Below, one piece after another: positions 17,371-25,583 of a stretch of DNA of 64,000 nt (the first letter of the stretch is position 1; the number at the start of each line of letters is the position of its first letter). The notes beneath the pieces are model-generated. The model worked only from the letters and a program-made list of their open reading frames with translations. It did not search any database and was not told where the DNA came from. The stretch spans positions 1-64,000 of the forward strand of contig NZ_FXYA01000146.1 of NCBI RefSeq assembly GCF_900184965.1, given 5' to 3'. The DNA comes from Akkermansia muciniphila (GTDB lineage Bacteria; Verrucomicrobiota; Verrucomicrobiia; Verrucomicrobiales; Akkermansiaceae). A program made the translations under genes and the position numbers.

Positions 17371-18669
17371 ATGAAAATTTACCGTCCTTCCGATACCTGC
17401 TTTGACGAGATGAAGCGCCGGATGAACCGCCGCGCACTCCCGGAGGATTCCGTAAGGGATACCGTGAACGCTATTATCCGGGATGTTTCCGCGCGCGGAG
17501 ATGAAGCCCTGTTTGATTATGCCGCCAGATTTGACAAAGCGCATCTGGATTCTTCCTCCCTGTTCGTAACGGAGGCAGAACTGGCGGAAGCGGAGGCCAT
17601 GGTGGAGAAGTCTGTGAAGGAGGCCATTGCCGTTTCTCTGGCAAACATCCATTATTTTTCAGACCGCAGCCGCAGGCGGGACTGGTCCGGCGTGAATGCG
17701 CAGGGCGTGGAGGTAGCGGAGCGGTTCCTTCCGTACGACCGAGTGGGCATTTATATCCCCGGAGGTAAAGCACCTCTGGTGTCCACTTCCATCATGACGG
17801 GCGGTTTTGCTCAGGCCGCCGGCGTGCGGGAGATTGTGGCCGCCACGCCCTGCGGGCCGGACGGCCGGGTGAATCCCGCGCTTTTGTATGCGCTGAAAGC
17901 CTCCGGCGCAACGGAGATTGTCAAGATAGGGGGCGCCCAGGCGATAGCCGCCCTTGCGCTGGGGACGGAGAGCGTGCAACCGGTGGAGAAGATTTTTGGC
18001 CCCGGCAACCGTTTTGTAGTGGAGGCCAAGCGTCAGTTGGTGGGGGCTGTTGCCATTGATTTGCTGCCCGGCCCCAGTGAAGTAATGGTGCTGGCGGATG
18101 ATACTGCGGATGCGGAGTTCCTTGCTGCCGACCTGCTGGCGCAGGGCGAGCATGGCCCGGACAGCGTAGTTGTTTTTGTCACCACATCGGAAGCGTTATT
18201 GGAGCAGGTGGAGGCGGAAGTGGAACGCCAGGCTGCCCTGCTGAGCCGCGGGTCCATCATCCGGGAGGTGCTGGACAAGCATGCCTACGGTTTTCTGGTT
18301 TCTTCCATTCAGGAAGGGGTGGAACTGGTTAATGCCTTTGCGCCGGAGCATTTGGTGCTCGTCACGCGGGATGAAGAAGCCGTGCTGGATGGCATCAGGA
18401 CGGCGGGAGCCATTTACGCTGGCTCCCTTTCTACTGTAGCCTGCGGGGATTTTTTGGCGGGCCCCAGCCATACGCTGCCTACCGGCGGCGCCGGCAAGTC
18501 TTTTTCCGGCTTGCGGGCGGATCAGTTCCAGCGCCGCACCAGCGTGGTGCGCATGGACCGGAATGCCGTGCTGAACTCCGCCCCGTATGTGGCAGAGTTC
18601 GCCCGGGTGGAGGGGCTGGACGCCCATAACCACTCCATTCAGGTGCGCGCCGCCCGTGTGGACCGGTAA
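17371..18669 (+). CDS. hisD: Histidinol dehydrogenase
   Basis: This encodes 432 residues, the normal length. The enzyme is zinc dependent and oxidises L-histidinol twice with NAD to give L-histidine, the last step of histidine biosynthesis. Visible family marks are YIPGGKAPLVSTSIMTG (about residues 128-144), the KIGGAQAIAALA-GTESV segment, the FGPGNRFV-AKR loop, LLPGPSEVMVLAD, the metal/catalytic AQGEHGPDS (Gln-x-x-His), FAPEHL and the C-terminal AGPSHTLPTGG. No other his gene is adjacent, so the pathway is scattered in this genome. Start ATG at 17,371 gives the expected N-terminus. Confidence 0.96.
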   Translation: MKIYRPSDTCFDEMKRRMNRRALPEDSVRDTVNAIIRDVSARGDEALFDYAARFDKAHLDSSSLFVTEAELAEAEAMVEKSVKEAIAVSLANIHYFSDRSRRRDWSGVNAQGVEVAERFLPYDRVGIYIPGGKAPLVSTSIMTGGFAQAAGVREIVAATPCGPDGRVNPALLYALKASGATEIVKIGGAQAIAALALGTESVQPVEKIFGPGNRFVVEAKRQLVGAVAIDLLPGPSEVMVLADDTADAEFLAADLLAQGEHGPDSVVVFVTTSEALLEQVEAEVERQAALLSRGSIIREVLDKHAYGFLVSSIQEGVELVNAFAPEHLVLVTRDEEAVLDGIRTAGAIYAGSLSTVACGDFLAGPSHTLPTGGAGKSFSGLRADQFQRRTSVVRMDRNAVLNSAPYVAEFARVEGLDAHNHSIQVRAARVDR

Positions 18670-18932
18670 TCCCGGATTTTTTTCAATTCTCTCCATGATG
18701 CAACAGCGGGGAATCAGGGAACGGTTGCCAATTGCAGCAGGTCTCCTTGTTGCCGGATATGGCGGTAGGGGCGTTTCCCGGCATCATGGGGGTGGAGTGG
18801 CGCCGGCTGTTGAGAGCATGATAGCCGGCTTGCCGATTTGTTGGCGAGATTCGTTGGGATGGAGCGTCCGCGGGAGGGGCGGATTCATCCATTTGCTCGG
18901 AAATCCCGCGTAATCGTTTCACCGCATTCCGC

Positions 18933-19829
18933 ATGTTCAAGTCCCTCATCCGCACATTTGCCATTGTGGCGGCCTTCATCGCGGGGTACATGATGCCCGG
19001 TCTGCATGTGTACAGCTGGACGTTCAAGTGGATGCTGATTGTGATGCTGTTCGTAACCTTTCTGGGCATCCGCTTCAAACGCATGAAGCCGGAACGGGCT
19101 CACTGGCTCCTGACGGGGGCTAATCTCATGGTCGCCCTGGCGGCATGGGGTGTGTGCCGCCTTGTTTTTGGGGATGGGTATCTGGCTCAGGCCGCTTTTT
19201 TCGTAGGCATCATGCCTACAGCCACGGCGGCTCCCGTGGTGATGGGGCTGCTGGGCGGCAGCGTGGAGTTTATGCTGACCGCCCTTTTGCTGATTAACGG
19301 TATTATCTGCGCCCTGCTGCCTTTCATCCTGCCGGCGGTTGTGGGGCGGGGCGGTTTTGAGATTTACCTGAACGTGGCCCAGAATATTTCCCTGGTCATG
19401 TTGCTTCCCCTGGCCCTGGCGCTGGCGGCGCGGCGTTTTTATCCGCGCGCGATTGCCTGGCCCAGGAAGTTGAAAGACGTCACCTTTGGCATTTGGGTGG
19501 TGATTCTGGTTTTGATAGCCGCAAACGCTTCTTATGATATTTCCTCCCGTGAGGGCATTTCGGAACGTGTTTTGGAACAGATTGGCGTGATTGCCCTGCT
19601 GGTTTGCGGGCTCAATTTCGGGCTGGGGCATTTGCTGGGGGGGCGCACGCGCGCTGCGGAGTGCAGCCAGGCGCTGGGCCAGAAGAATACCACCCTGTCC
19701 ATTTATCTGGCTTTGACGTATGCCAGCCCCATTGCCGCTCTTGGCCCTACATTTTATGTACTGTGGCATAATTTATGGAATGCCTGGCAGTTGTACCGGG
19801 CGTCCGAACGAAAGCGCAGGGATGGATAA
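18933..19829 (+). CDS. Bile acid:sodium symporter family (SBF/BASS) transporter
   Basis: This encodes 298 residues with about nine or ten hydrophobic segments. Family features include GIMPTATAAPVVMGLLGG around residue 92, the NGIICALLPF segment, and the C-terminal GQKNTTLSIYLALT with PIAALGPTFYVLWHNLWNAW. Members couple sodium to uptake or efflux of organic anions: bile acids, pyruvate, pantothenate and others. The substrate cannot be read from sequence. It stands alone between hisD and the TPR genes. The 263 bases before it hold no gene I can support. Confidence 0.85.
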   Translation: MFKSLIRTFAIVAAFIAGYMMPGLHVYSWTFKWMLIVMLFVTFLGIRFKRMKPERAHWLLTGANLMVALAAWGVCRLVFGDGYLAQAAFFVGIMPTATAAPVVMGLLGGSVEFMLTALLLINGIICALLPFILPAVVGRGGFEIYLNVAQNISLVMLLPLALALAARRFYPRAIAWPRKLKDVTFGIWVVILVLIAANASYDISSREGISERVLEQIGVIALLVCGLNFGLGHLLGGRTRAAECSQALGQKNTTLSIYLALTYASPIAALGPTFYVLWHNLWNAWQLYRASERKRRDG

Positions 19830-20046
19830 GGGATGAGCCAACCGGTCCGGCGGAGGCGTCCGGCAGAGTTATAGGGGTGTCCATAGCCGGAAAGAACGGG
19901 TGGGAGGGGCTTTTGATACGGTTCCCAATGACGGCCGGCAGACTGTTGATGGTTCTTTTTTATCCACGGTCAGAAACGGCAGAGGATTGCTCCCCGTGCA
20001 AAAAGCTTGAAATTCAGGGAACGCCCGGTAACGTTATGCACCTGTT

Positions 20047-21714
20047 ATGCAGGCATCTTCTCCTTTGCCCCCTCTGTCTCCGCGTACCAAGTGGCTGATT
20101 GCCCTGTGCCTGTGCGTTCTCGTGATGCTGCTGGAGTTTCTGACGTACCATATGGCGTACCGCATCGGCTATGATGAAGGGATGCTGACCACTCCGCCGG
20201 TGGTGGTGCAGAAAAGCGATGAAAAGGCCATGCAGAATTTGTCCCGCTTCATGGCGGATGTCTTTGCCTCGCGCGAGAGCCTGGCCGGCATTCTGGACAA
20301 CCGGGAGGAACGCCTGGCATGGATCAGGGATCCGGAACTGCGGACAGAAACGGCCTGGGGCCTTACCCGCGAGTTGATTAGCCGGGGCGGCGCCATTCTT
20401 GCTCTGCCTGCGGCCAGGGAATTAATTGACGCGGGATACGCCGCCGGACGCTGTCAGGTATGGGCCCCCCGCGCGGATGCCGTGGCAAAGGCCCTGTTGG
20501 CGGAGCACCAGTACACTTCCGCCTACGATTATTTGAAAACCGCAGAGGAGGGATATGAGAAGGAAGGAATGACCGAACCGCTGGTGCGGACCCTTCAGAC
20601 TATGAGTTCCATTGACCAGATGCTGAACAGGAATGAGCAGGCAAATATGTTGCTCCAGCGTGCGGTGGATGCCGCCTCGCATCTGGGGCCGGATGCCCTC
20701 CCTGTCAGGTCCAGGCTTTTGGCCGCCCAGGGAAGGCTGGCGCGCACTACGGGACGCATTCCGGAATCGCGCGAGTATTTCAAGAAAGCTCTGGCCCTGT
20801 GTTCCCAGCCGGACAAGACCACCGGAGACCTGGCCCTAGCCAGCATCAGCATGGGGGAGGCCATGTTGGAAGCCGGCAGGAAGGAGGAGGCCCGGGAATT
20901 GTTTTTAAAGGGACTTTCCGGCTCGGAAAATGCCTCTTACCTGTTGAATGACTGCCTCAATGCCCTGCGCGGTCTGGCCCGCATTTCTACGGAGCAGGGG
21001 AATTATGAGGAAGCCCTAGCTTATCTTTACCAGGCGGAAGGAGCTGCCCGCGGCGTATTGCCGGCAGACCATGCTTTTTGGACCGGGTTATATGATCAAA
21101 GGGGATGGGTCAACATCTTGCGCAAGGCCGCTCCGGAAGCCCGGGCGGATTTTTTAAAGGCCATTTCCAACAGCTCGGCTTCTCCCATCATTTCCGCACA
21201 GTCACGCGAAGGACTGGGCAAGGCATGGCTGGATGCCGGGGAGGGGGGCAAGGCCAGGGAGAATCTGGAAAAGGCTCTTCAGTTGCGGAAGTCCCATTTC
21301 GGCTCGGATCTTCTGTCCCTGGGCCGCGTATATTATTCCCTGGGGCTTGCCTGCGATATGGCAGGGGACAGGGATGGCGCCCTGATTGCTTATGCCGGAG
21401 CGGTGGATTCCCTGTTGAAATGCGTGGAGGGGGCGGAACGCAGAGATTTGCTGGTTCAGTCTTATCTGTGCAAAGCGTACGCCCTGTGCGACGGAGAACA
21501 ATGGAAGGAGGCCGCAGAGGCTTTTGAGGCGGTTCTTCCCATGCTGGAAGGGGAGCAGCGGTCGGAAAATTACAAACAGCTTGGACGCTGTTACGACGAA
21601 CTGGGCATGAAGGAGAAAGCGGATGACTGCTGGAAGGAATCCGGTTTTCCCCGGGTGCGCATGGCGTCCCCCGGACGCAGAACCTCCGTGAACTCCAAAT
21701 CTTCACGGAGATAG
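20047..21714 (+). CDS. Membrane-anchored TPR-repeat protein
   Basis: This encodes 555 residues. One hydrophobic segment at about 15-35 (LIALCLCVLVMLLEFLTYH) is a signal anchor; the rest faces the periplasm. From about residue 155 to the C-terminus there are many tetratricopeptide-like helix pairs with the A-x-x-Y/x-x-A-L pattern, for example around AEHQYTSAYDYLKTAEEGY, SREYFKKALAL, YEEALAYLYQAEGAA, ARENLEKALQLRKS and WKEAAEAFEAVLP. TPR arrays bind other proteins; no catalytic domain is seen. The next gene has the same design and is probably a paralogue. Function unknown. Confidence 0.8.
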   Translation: MQASSPLPPLSPRTKWLIALCLCVLVMLLEFLTYHMAYRIGYDEGMLTTPPVVVQKSDEKAMQNLSRFMADVFASRESLAGILDNREERLAWIRDPELRTETAWGLTRELISRGGAILALPAARELIDAGYAAGRCQVWAPRADAVAKALLAEHQYTSAYDYLKTAEEGYEKEGMTEPLVRTLQTMSSIDQMLNRNEQANMLLQRAVDAASHLGPDALPVRSRLLAAQGRLARTTGRIPESREYFKKALALCSQPDKTTGDLALASISMGEAMLEAGRKEEARELFLKGLSGSENASYLLNDCLNALRGLARISTEQGNYEEALAYLYQAEGAARGVLPADHAFWTGLYDQRGWVNILRKAAPEARADFLKAISNSSASPIISAQSREGLGKAWLDAGEGGKARENLEKALQLRKSHFGSDLLSLGRVYYSLGLACDMAGDRDGALIAYAGAVDSLLKCVEGAERRDLLVQSYLCKAYALCDGEQWKEAAEAFEAVLPMLEGEQRSENYKQLGRCYDELGMKEKADDCWKESGFPRVRMASPGRRTSVNSKSSRR

Positions 21715-21790
21715 GATGCAGGAGTTTCGTAAGACGTTGCGAGGCGTTTATTTTGCTTGATTTGTGCCGTCTTTTTGGCTCAATGCCTGC

Positions 21791-23383
21791 ATGAGTTCCG
21801 AGCGCCATTTTTCCAGTAAGCCCTACCGTCCCGCACGCAAGAAAAAGTCTTATTGGAAACCGGTCCTCTTTCTGGTCCTCCTGGGAGGGCTCTGGTTTGG
21901 CTACATCCAGTGCTGGCCTACGATAGAAGGGTGGTTCAAGCCAACCATCCATGAGGTGCACAGCCAGACGCAGGCCATGGGGCATTTGCAGGATATGCTG
22001 GCTTCCTGGAACGGCTCCGATGCAGAGCTGGCGCAGATGGCATCCTCCGTGGACAAGCAGGTGGAATGGATGAATTCTCCCGAAGCCAGAGATTCCTTTG
22101 CATGGCTTTTGGCGGTGGAAATGGACCGGCGCGGCATGTTGAAAGAATCCGAACCTATGCTGGCTGCGCTCCTGGAAAAAAAGCTCGCCGCTTCTTCCTC
22201 TATGGCGGCGGAGGACAAAATCCGCCTCCTGGGCGTCAGCCTGAACTGGGCTCAGGAATTCGCCCGCCGCAAGCATGATGCCGTGGCGGAAAAGCTTTAT
22301 GAAGTGATTTTGAAAAATACGCCGGAGGACCAGGTTTCCCTCCATTTAGCTTGCCTGGAGCCATTAATCCGTTATGCGTATGACCAGGCCAGGTTTGAGC
22401 GTTTTTCCGCGTTGTGCAAACAGGCTGTTTCTCCTGTCATGAGGAGCATGCTTAACAAGCCGGAGGATGTGAAGAGCATGGTTAAAATCCTGTTGCTTCA
22501 GGATACCCTGCCTGACAAGGCTACCGGGTTGCCCAGCGGCACAGGAAGCGCGATTGCCCGGGAGCTTCTTACTAAATTCCGCCTGACCGCCAACCCTGAT
22601 ATGGGCCGCATTATCCTGAATGAACTGAAGATGCCGCTTAATGCGCGCCGGAAGTATTCCCAGGAAGAATTGAAGGCCATGGCCGACCAGCTGGAAGCAG
22701 CCCTGATCTGCTTCCGTGCGGCTGAAACGGAGATGGACTGCACGCCGGAGACAATGCTTGCCCTGGCGCAGGTAAGGATGCAAATGGGGGATTTGAGGGA
22801 GGCTTCCCGCCTGTTGTCCCGTGCGGAAGGAGCCGCCATGACGCTTGGCGTGGATGCTCCCCGTATTTTGAGCGGCTCCAGCCTGAGCCAGGATATTGCG
22901 TCCATGCGCTCCCAGCTTGAAAAATACAGCCAGGCAGAGGCTTTGGTGAAACGGGCTTATGAAGATGTGAATATCGCCGCGGCTTTCCTGAAGGCGCGGG
23001 ATTACGATCAGGCTGTGAAGTATCTGGAGCAGGCAATGAAAGTGGCCCGTGAAAATACCACGTTTGTTCAGGCGCTTCAGCCGGTCATTCTGAATCTTCA
23101 GGCGGAGATAAGCGCCGGCAGGGAACAGTGGGCTTTGTCGGAGGCCCAATATGGAAAGTTGATTGAGGAGTGGGATGCGTTGACTTCGGAAGATAAGGAG
23201 AAACTCCGGAACAATCTGGCCTCTATTCAGTTGGGAGAGCTTTACCATGAAATTCACCGCAACTGGGCTGGCGTGTGTCTCAAGCAAAAGCGAACCACGG
23301 AGGCCCGCAGGGTGCTGGGAAAAATAGGGGAAGTTCCGGCGGAAGAGCCGGAGAGGCGCGCCTCGCGCCGCCGCCGCAGATAG
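21791..23383 (+). CDS. Membrane-anchored helical/TPR-like protein
   Basis: This encodes 530 residues from the ATG at 21,791 (MSSERHFSS); a GTG at 21,764 would add nine. A basic N-terminal tail (RPARKKKSYWK) precedes one membrane segment (VLFLVLLGGLWFGYI, about residues 22-38). The periplasmic part is helical with TPR-like pairs, clear at LIRYAYDQARFERFSALCKQA, MQMGDLREASRLLSRAEGAA and FLKARDYDQAVKYLEQAMKV. The C-terminus ends in an Arg-rich tail (ERRASRRRRR). Organisation matches the gene 76 bases upstream; both probably form one unit. No known function. Confidence 0.75.
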   Translation: MSSERHFSSKPYRPARKKKSYWKPVLFLVLLGGLWFGYIQCWPTIEGWFKPTIHEVHSQTQAMGHLQDMLASWNGSDAELAQMASSVDKQVEWMNSPEARDSFAWLLAVEMDRRGMLKESEPMLAALLEKKLAASSSMAAEDKIRLLGVSLNWAQEFARRKHDAVAEKLYEVILKNTPEDQVSLHLACLEPLIRYAYDQARFERFSALCKQAVSPVMRSMLNKPEDVKSMVKILLLQDTLPDKATGLPSGTGSAIARELLTKFRLTANPDMGRIILNELKMPLNARRKYSQEELKAMADQLEAALICFRAAETEMDCTPETMLALAQVRMQMGDLREASRLLSRAEGAAMTLGVDAPRILSGSSLSQDIASMRSQLEKYSQAEALVKRAYEDVNIAAAFLKARDYDQAVKYLEQAMKVARENTTFVQALQPVILNLQAEISAGREQWALSEAQYGKLIEEWDALTSEDKEKLRNNLASIQLGELYHEIHRNWAGVCLKQKRTTEARRVLGKIGEVPAEEPERRASRRRRR

Positions 23384-23414
23384 TCGCCCCTGCTCTCAGT
23401 CAGGCTTTCCTTTT

Positions 23415-23510
23415 TTGGAAAAGGCAAAGTTCTCAATTGGCATACCGGAGGGACGCAAAGTTTCCTGGAGGCTCCGGTTGGGGCTTGAACCGAGACAGGA
23501 TGCCTGCGGG
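23415..23510 (+). ncRNA. Candidate c-di-GMP-I (GEMM) riboswitch, orphan
   Basis: The stretch carries the two hallmark blocks of GEMM-I aptamers in order: GGCAAAG at 23,423 and GGGACGCAAAG at 23,450-23,460, with a possible hairpin between them (TTGG-CATA-CCGG). After the second block comes CCTGG, an inner hairpin (CGGTT with AACCG) and GACAGGATGCC, which resembles the second GEMM arm but is not a perfect match. No plus-strand gene follows within reach. The candidate lies in a 364-base gap between a TPR gene and a minus-strand gene; the rest of the gap holds nothing I can name. A covariance-model search (Rfam RF01051) would decide. Confidence 0.4.
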
Positions 23511-23747
23511 CGGCTGCGTGATTGCTGAAGGGGCTTTTTACGCGAAATGCCGCTTTAATCCTCCCATGGCATCATCAAAGAACTTTGGGCAGGTTCCGTT
23601 TCCCTGTATTGACGGGTATTCCGCATTCTGAAGGGGAATACGGATTCCAGACCTGTCAACAAATTATATGCCTCTTTTTGCAAATGTAACGTTTCCGGTA
23701 TGATTCATACCTTCAGGCAGAACTGAAAAACAGCTTCCGCAGAATCT

Positions 23748-24074
23748 TTAGCTGCGGACTTTGTCTTTCTGCCTCACATGGCTGAGAGCTCTTTTCCCAT
23801 GAACCATTTTTTCACGGCGGTCAGCTGCAGACTGACGGCGAGAGCGCACAGTATATTTTGCGAAAATTTGGCTAACCGTAAGGTTGCCCTGTTCGAAAAG
23901 TTTGAAAATATTATCTCTCACCCTCATGGCTTCCTGAAGCGCCGCATCAGCGCCCCCGTATTGAGAATCGGAGAAATAACGGGTGAATAAACGCTTGTTC
24001 TTACAGATCGCCAACCGGTAGCCCTGAAAGGCCGTTGTTTCGTAAGTGTAACGGGTGATGTTTTTACAAGGCAT
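23748..24074 (-). CDS. Small AP2-like DNA-binding domain protein
   Basis: This encodes 108 residues. The core (about residues 15-55) has the bacterial AP2-like pattern: GYRLAICKNKRLFTRYFSD, then SQYGGADAALQEAMRVRD. In this fold three strands contact DNA and a helix packs behind, and the FSDxxYGG-AL-A sequence is its usual signature. The C-terminal 40 residues are basic and rich in Arg/Lys/Ser. No integrase or nuclease domain is attached. There is no operon partner: the gene stands between the TPR genes and xseA, flanked by low-information sequence. Possibly a regulator or a mobile-element leftover. Confidence 0.6.
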   Translation of the reverse strand: MPCKNITRYTYETTAFQGYRLAICKNKRLFTRYFSDSQYGGADAALQEAMRVRDNIFKLFEQGNLTVSQIFAKYTVRSRRQSAADRREKMVHGKRALSHVRQKDKVRS

Positions 24075-24215
24075 ATGAACAGGAGTTGTGGGACCGGGTG
24101 ATAGAAGCAGTGGTAAGCTTCTATTAGGATAGGTTCCATTTCCTGCAAAATCCAGAAAAAAAACAATTTGTTAGATTGAGTGCAAAAAATGCACCGCTAG
24201 ATGTTTGTAGACAGT

Positions 24216-25580
24216 TTATTGCGGTGTGTCATCCCTGACATAAAAACAACCGTCGGAAACGCGGATTTTCAATTTTTCTCCTGCCTTCACCTGGTTTGTT
24301 TGCCGGATAAGCTGCTTATCCTGGTTTTCCACCAGGGCATATCCGCGGCGAAGGGTCTGTTCCGGGCTGTGAGCTTCAAGATGCGTCTGAATCAGAGTAA
24401 GTTGTGAAGATAAATCCGCCATGCGGGCGGCGACTGCATGAGATAAGCCGGCCTGAAGGGAAGCCAGAAGCTGCGTGCGCTCCCGATTCCTGTGGGCCGG
24501 GTGGCGCATTTGTAGATGGTGTTCCAATTTATTGATATTCAGTGTACTCTGAAAAAATCGCGTGGCTGCGGCATTTTGCAGGGTTTCTTGCATATCGTCC
24601 AGGCGCTGGGAATAAGGGGAGAGCAGGGAATACGCATCCAACAGTTTCCCCCGCAGGTAAACATCCAGTTTCAGCTTGGAACGCAATAGGGAATGCCGTG
24701 CGGAGGCCTGAAGAGCCTGTTCCATTCTGGACAGTTTGCGGAGCCATTCAGGTCCGTCCGGCGTGGCCAGCTCCGCAGCTGCGGTGGGGGTGGGCGCGCG
24801 CAGGTCCGCTGCGAAATCCGCAATGGTGAAGTCCGTGTCATGACCCACTGCGGAAATCACGGGAACGGTGCATTCGTAAATAGCGCGCGCCACCGTTTCT
24901 TCATTGAAATTCCACAAATCCTCAATGGAGCCGCCGCCGCGGCCTACAATGAGCACGTCCACGGGGGGAAGGCCGTTGGAGGGAGCTCCGGACCAGGCGC
25001 GCACGGCAGCCGCTATTTCGTGCTCCGCTCCCGTCCCCTGCACGCGTACGGGCAGCAGATAAGCCTTCACCCACGGAGCACGGCGTTCCAATACGTGCCG
25101 TATGTCCTGGATGACGGCGCCAGTGGGGGAGGTGACGATGCCGATGGCGCGGGGGAACGTGGGAATCTTCTTTTTATGTTCCGCGTCAAACAGCCCCTCG
25201 TGCTGGAGCTTTGCTTTCAACTCCAGAAAGCGAGCCTGCAAATCTCCCTGTCCCGCGGCTTTTACCTGCCTGATGACCAGCTGGAGCTGTCCCCGGTCCG
25301 GGTACACGGTGGCGCTGCCCAGGACATGGACTTTCATCCCTTCCTGGAGCCGTATGGGACATTTGGATGCCGCTGCCTTGAAAAAGGCGCAGAAAATTTC
25401 CGCTCCCTGCTCCTTCAGGGTGAAATAAACGTGGCCGCTGGTGTGATGCCTGACGTTGCTCAGTTCTCCCACTACCCACTGGGTACCCACGGCGATGCTG
25501 ACTGTGTCCCTCAGGCGGTAAACGAGCTGTTTGACCGTGATGGGGTTGGGCGCGGCGGGCGTTTCCTCCAGGAATTCCAT
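24216..25580 (-). CDS. xseA: Exodeoxyribonuclease VII large subunit
   Basis: This encodes 454 residues, normal length. The N-terminal OB-fold domain (residues 15-110) shows TQWVVGELSNVRHHTSGHVYFTLK without a break in family pattern, followed by the catalytic domain with FPRAIGIVTSPTGAVIQDI (about 142-160), LIVGRGGGSIEDLWNFNEE and AVGHDTDFTIADFAADLRAPTPTAAAE. The C-terminal part is coiled coil and ends with a RRGYALV segment. The enzyme degrades single-stranded DNA in repair. The small subunit xseB is not next to it. It starts 3 bases after the stop of the upstream ligase gene, so the two are co-transcribed. Confidence 0.95.
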   Translation of the reverse strand: MEFLEETPAAPNPITVKQLVYRLRDTVSIAVGTQWVVGELSNVRHHTSGHVYFTLKEQGAEIFCAFFKAAASKCPIRLQEGMKVHVLGSATVYPDRGQLQLVIRQVKAAGQGDLQARFLELKAKLQHEGLFDAEHKKKIPTFPRAIGIVTSPTGAVIQDIRHVLERRAPWVKAYLLPVRVQGTGAEHEIAAAVRAWSGAPSNGLPPVDVLIVGRGGGSIEDLWNFNEETVARAIYECTVPVISAVGHDTDFTIADFAADLRAPTPTAAAELATPDGPEWLRKLSRMEQALQASARHSLLRSKLKLDVYLRGKLLDAYSLLSPYSQRLDDMQETLQNAAATRFFQSTLNINKLEHHLQMRHPAHRNRERTQLLASLQAGLSHAVAARMADLSSQLTLIQTHLEAHSPEQTLRRGYALVENQDKQLIRQTNQVKAGEKLKIRVSDGCFYVRDDTPQ

Positions 25581-25583
25581 AAA

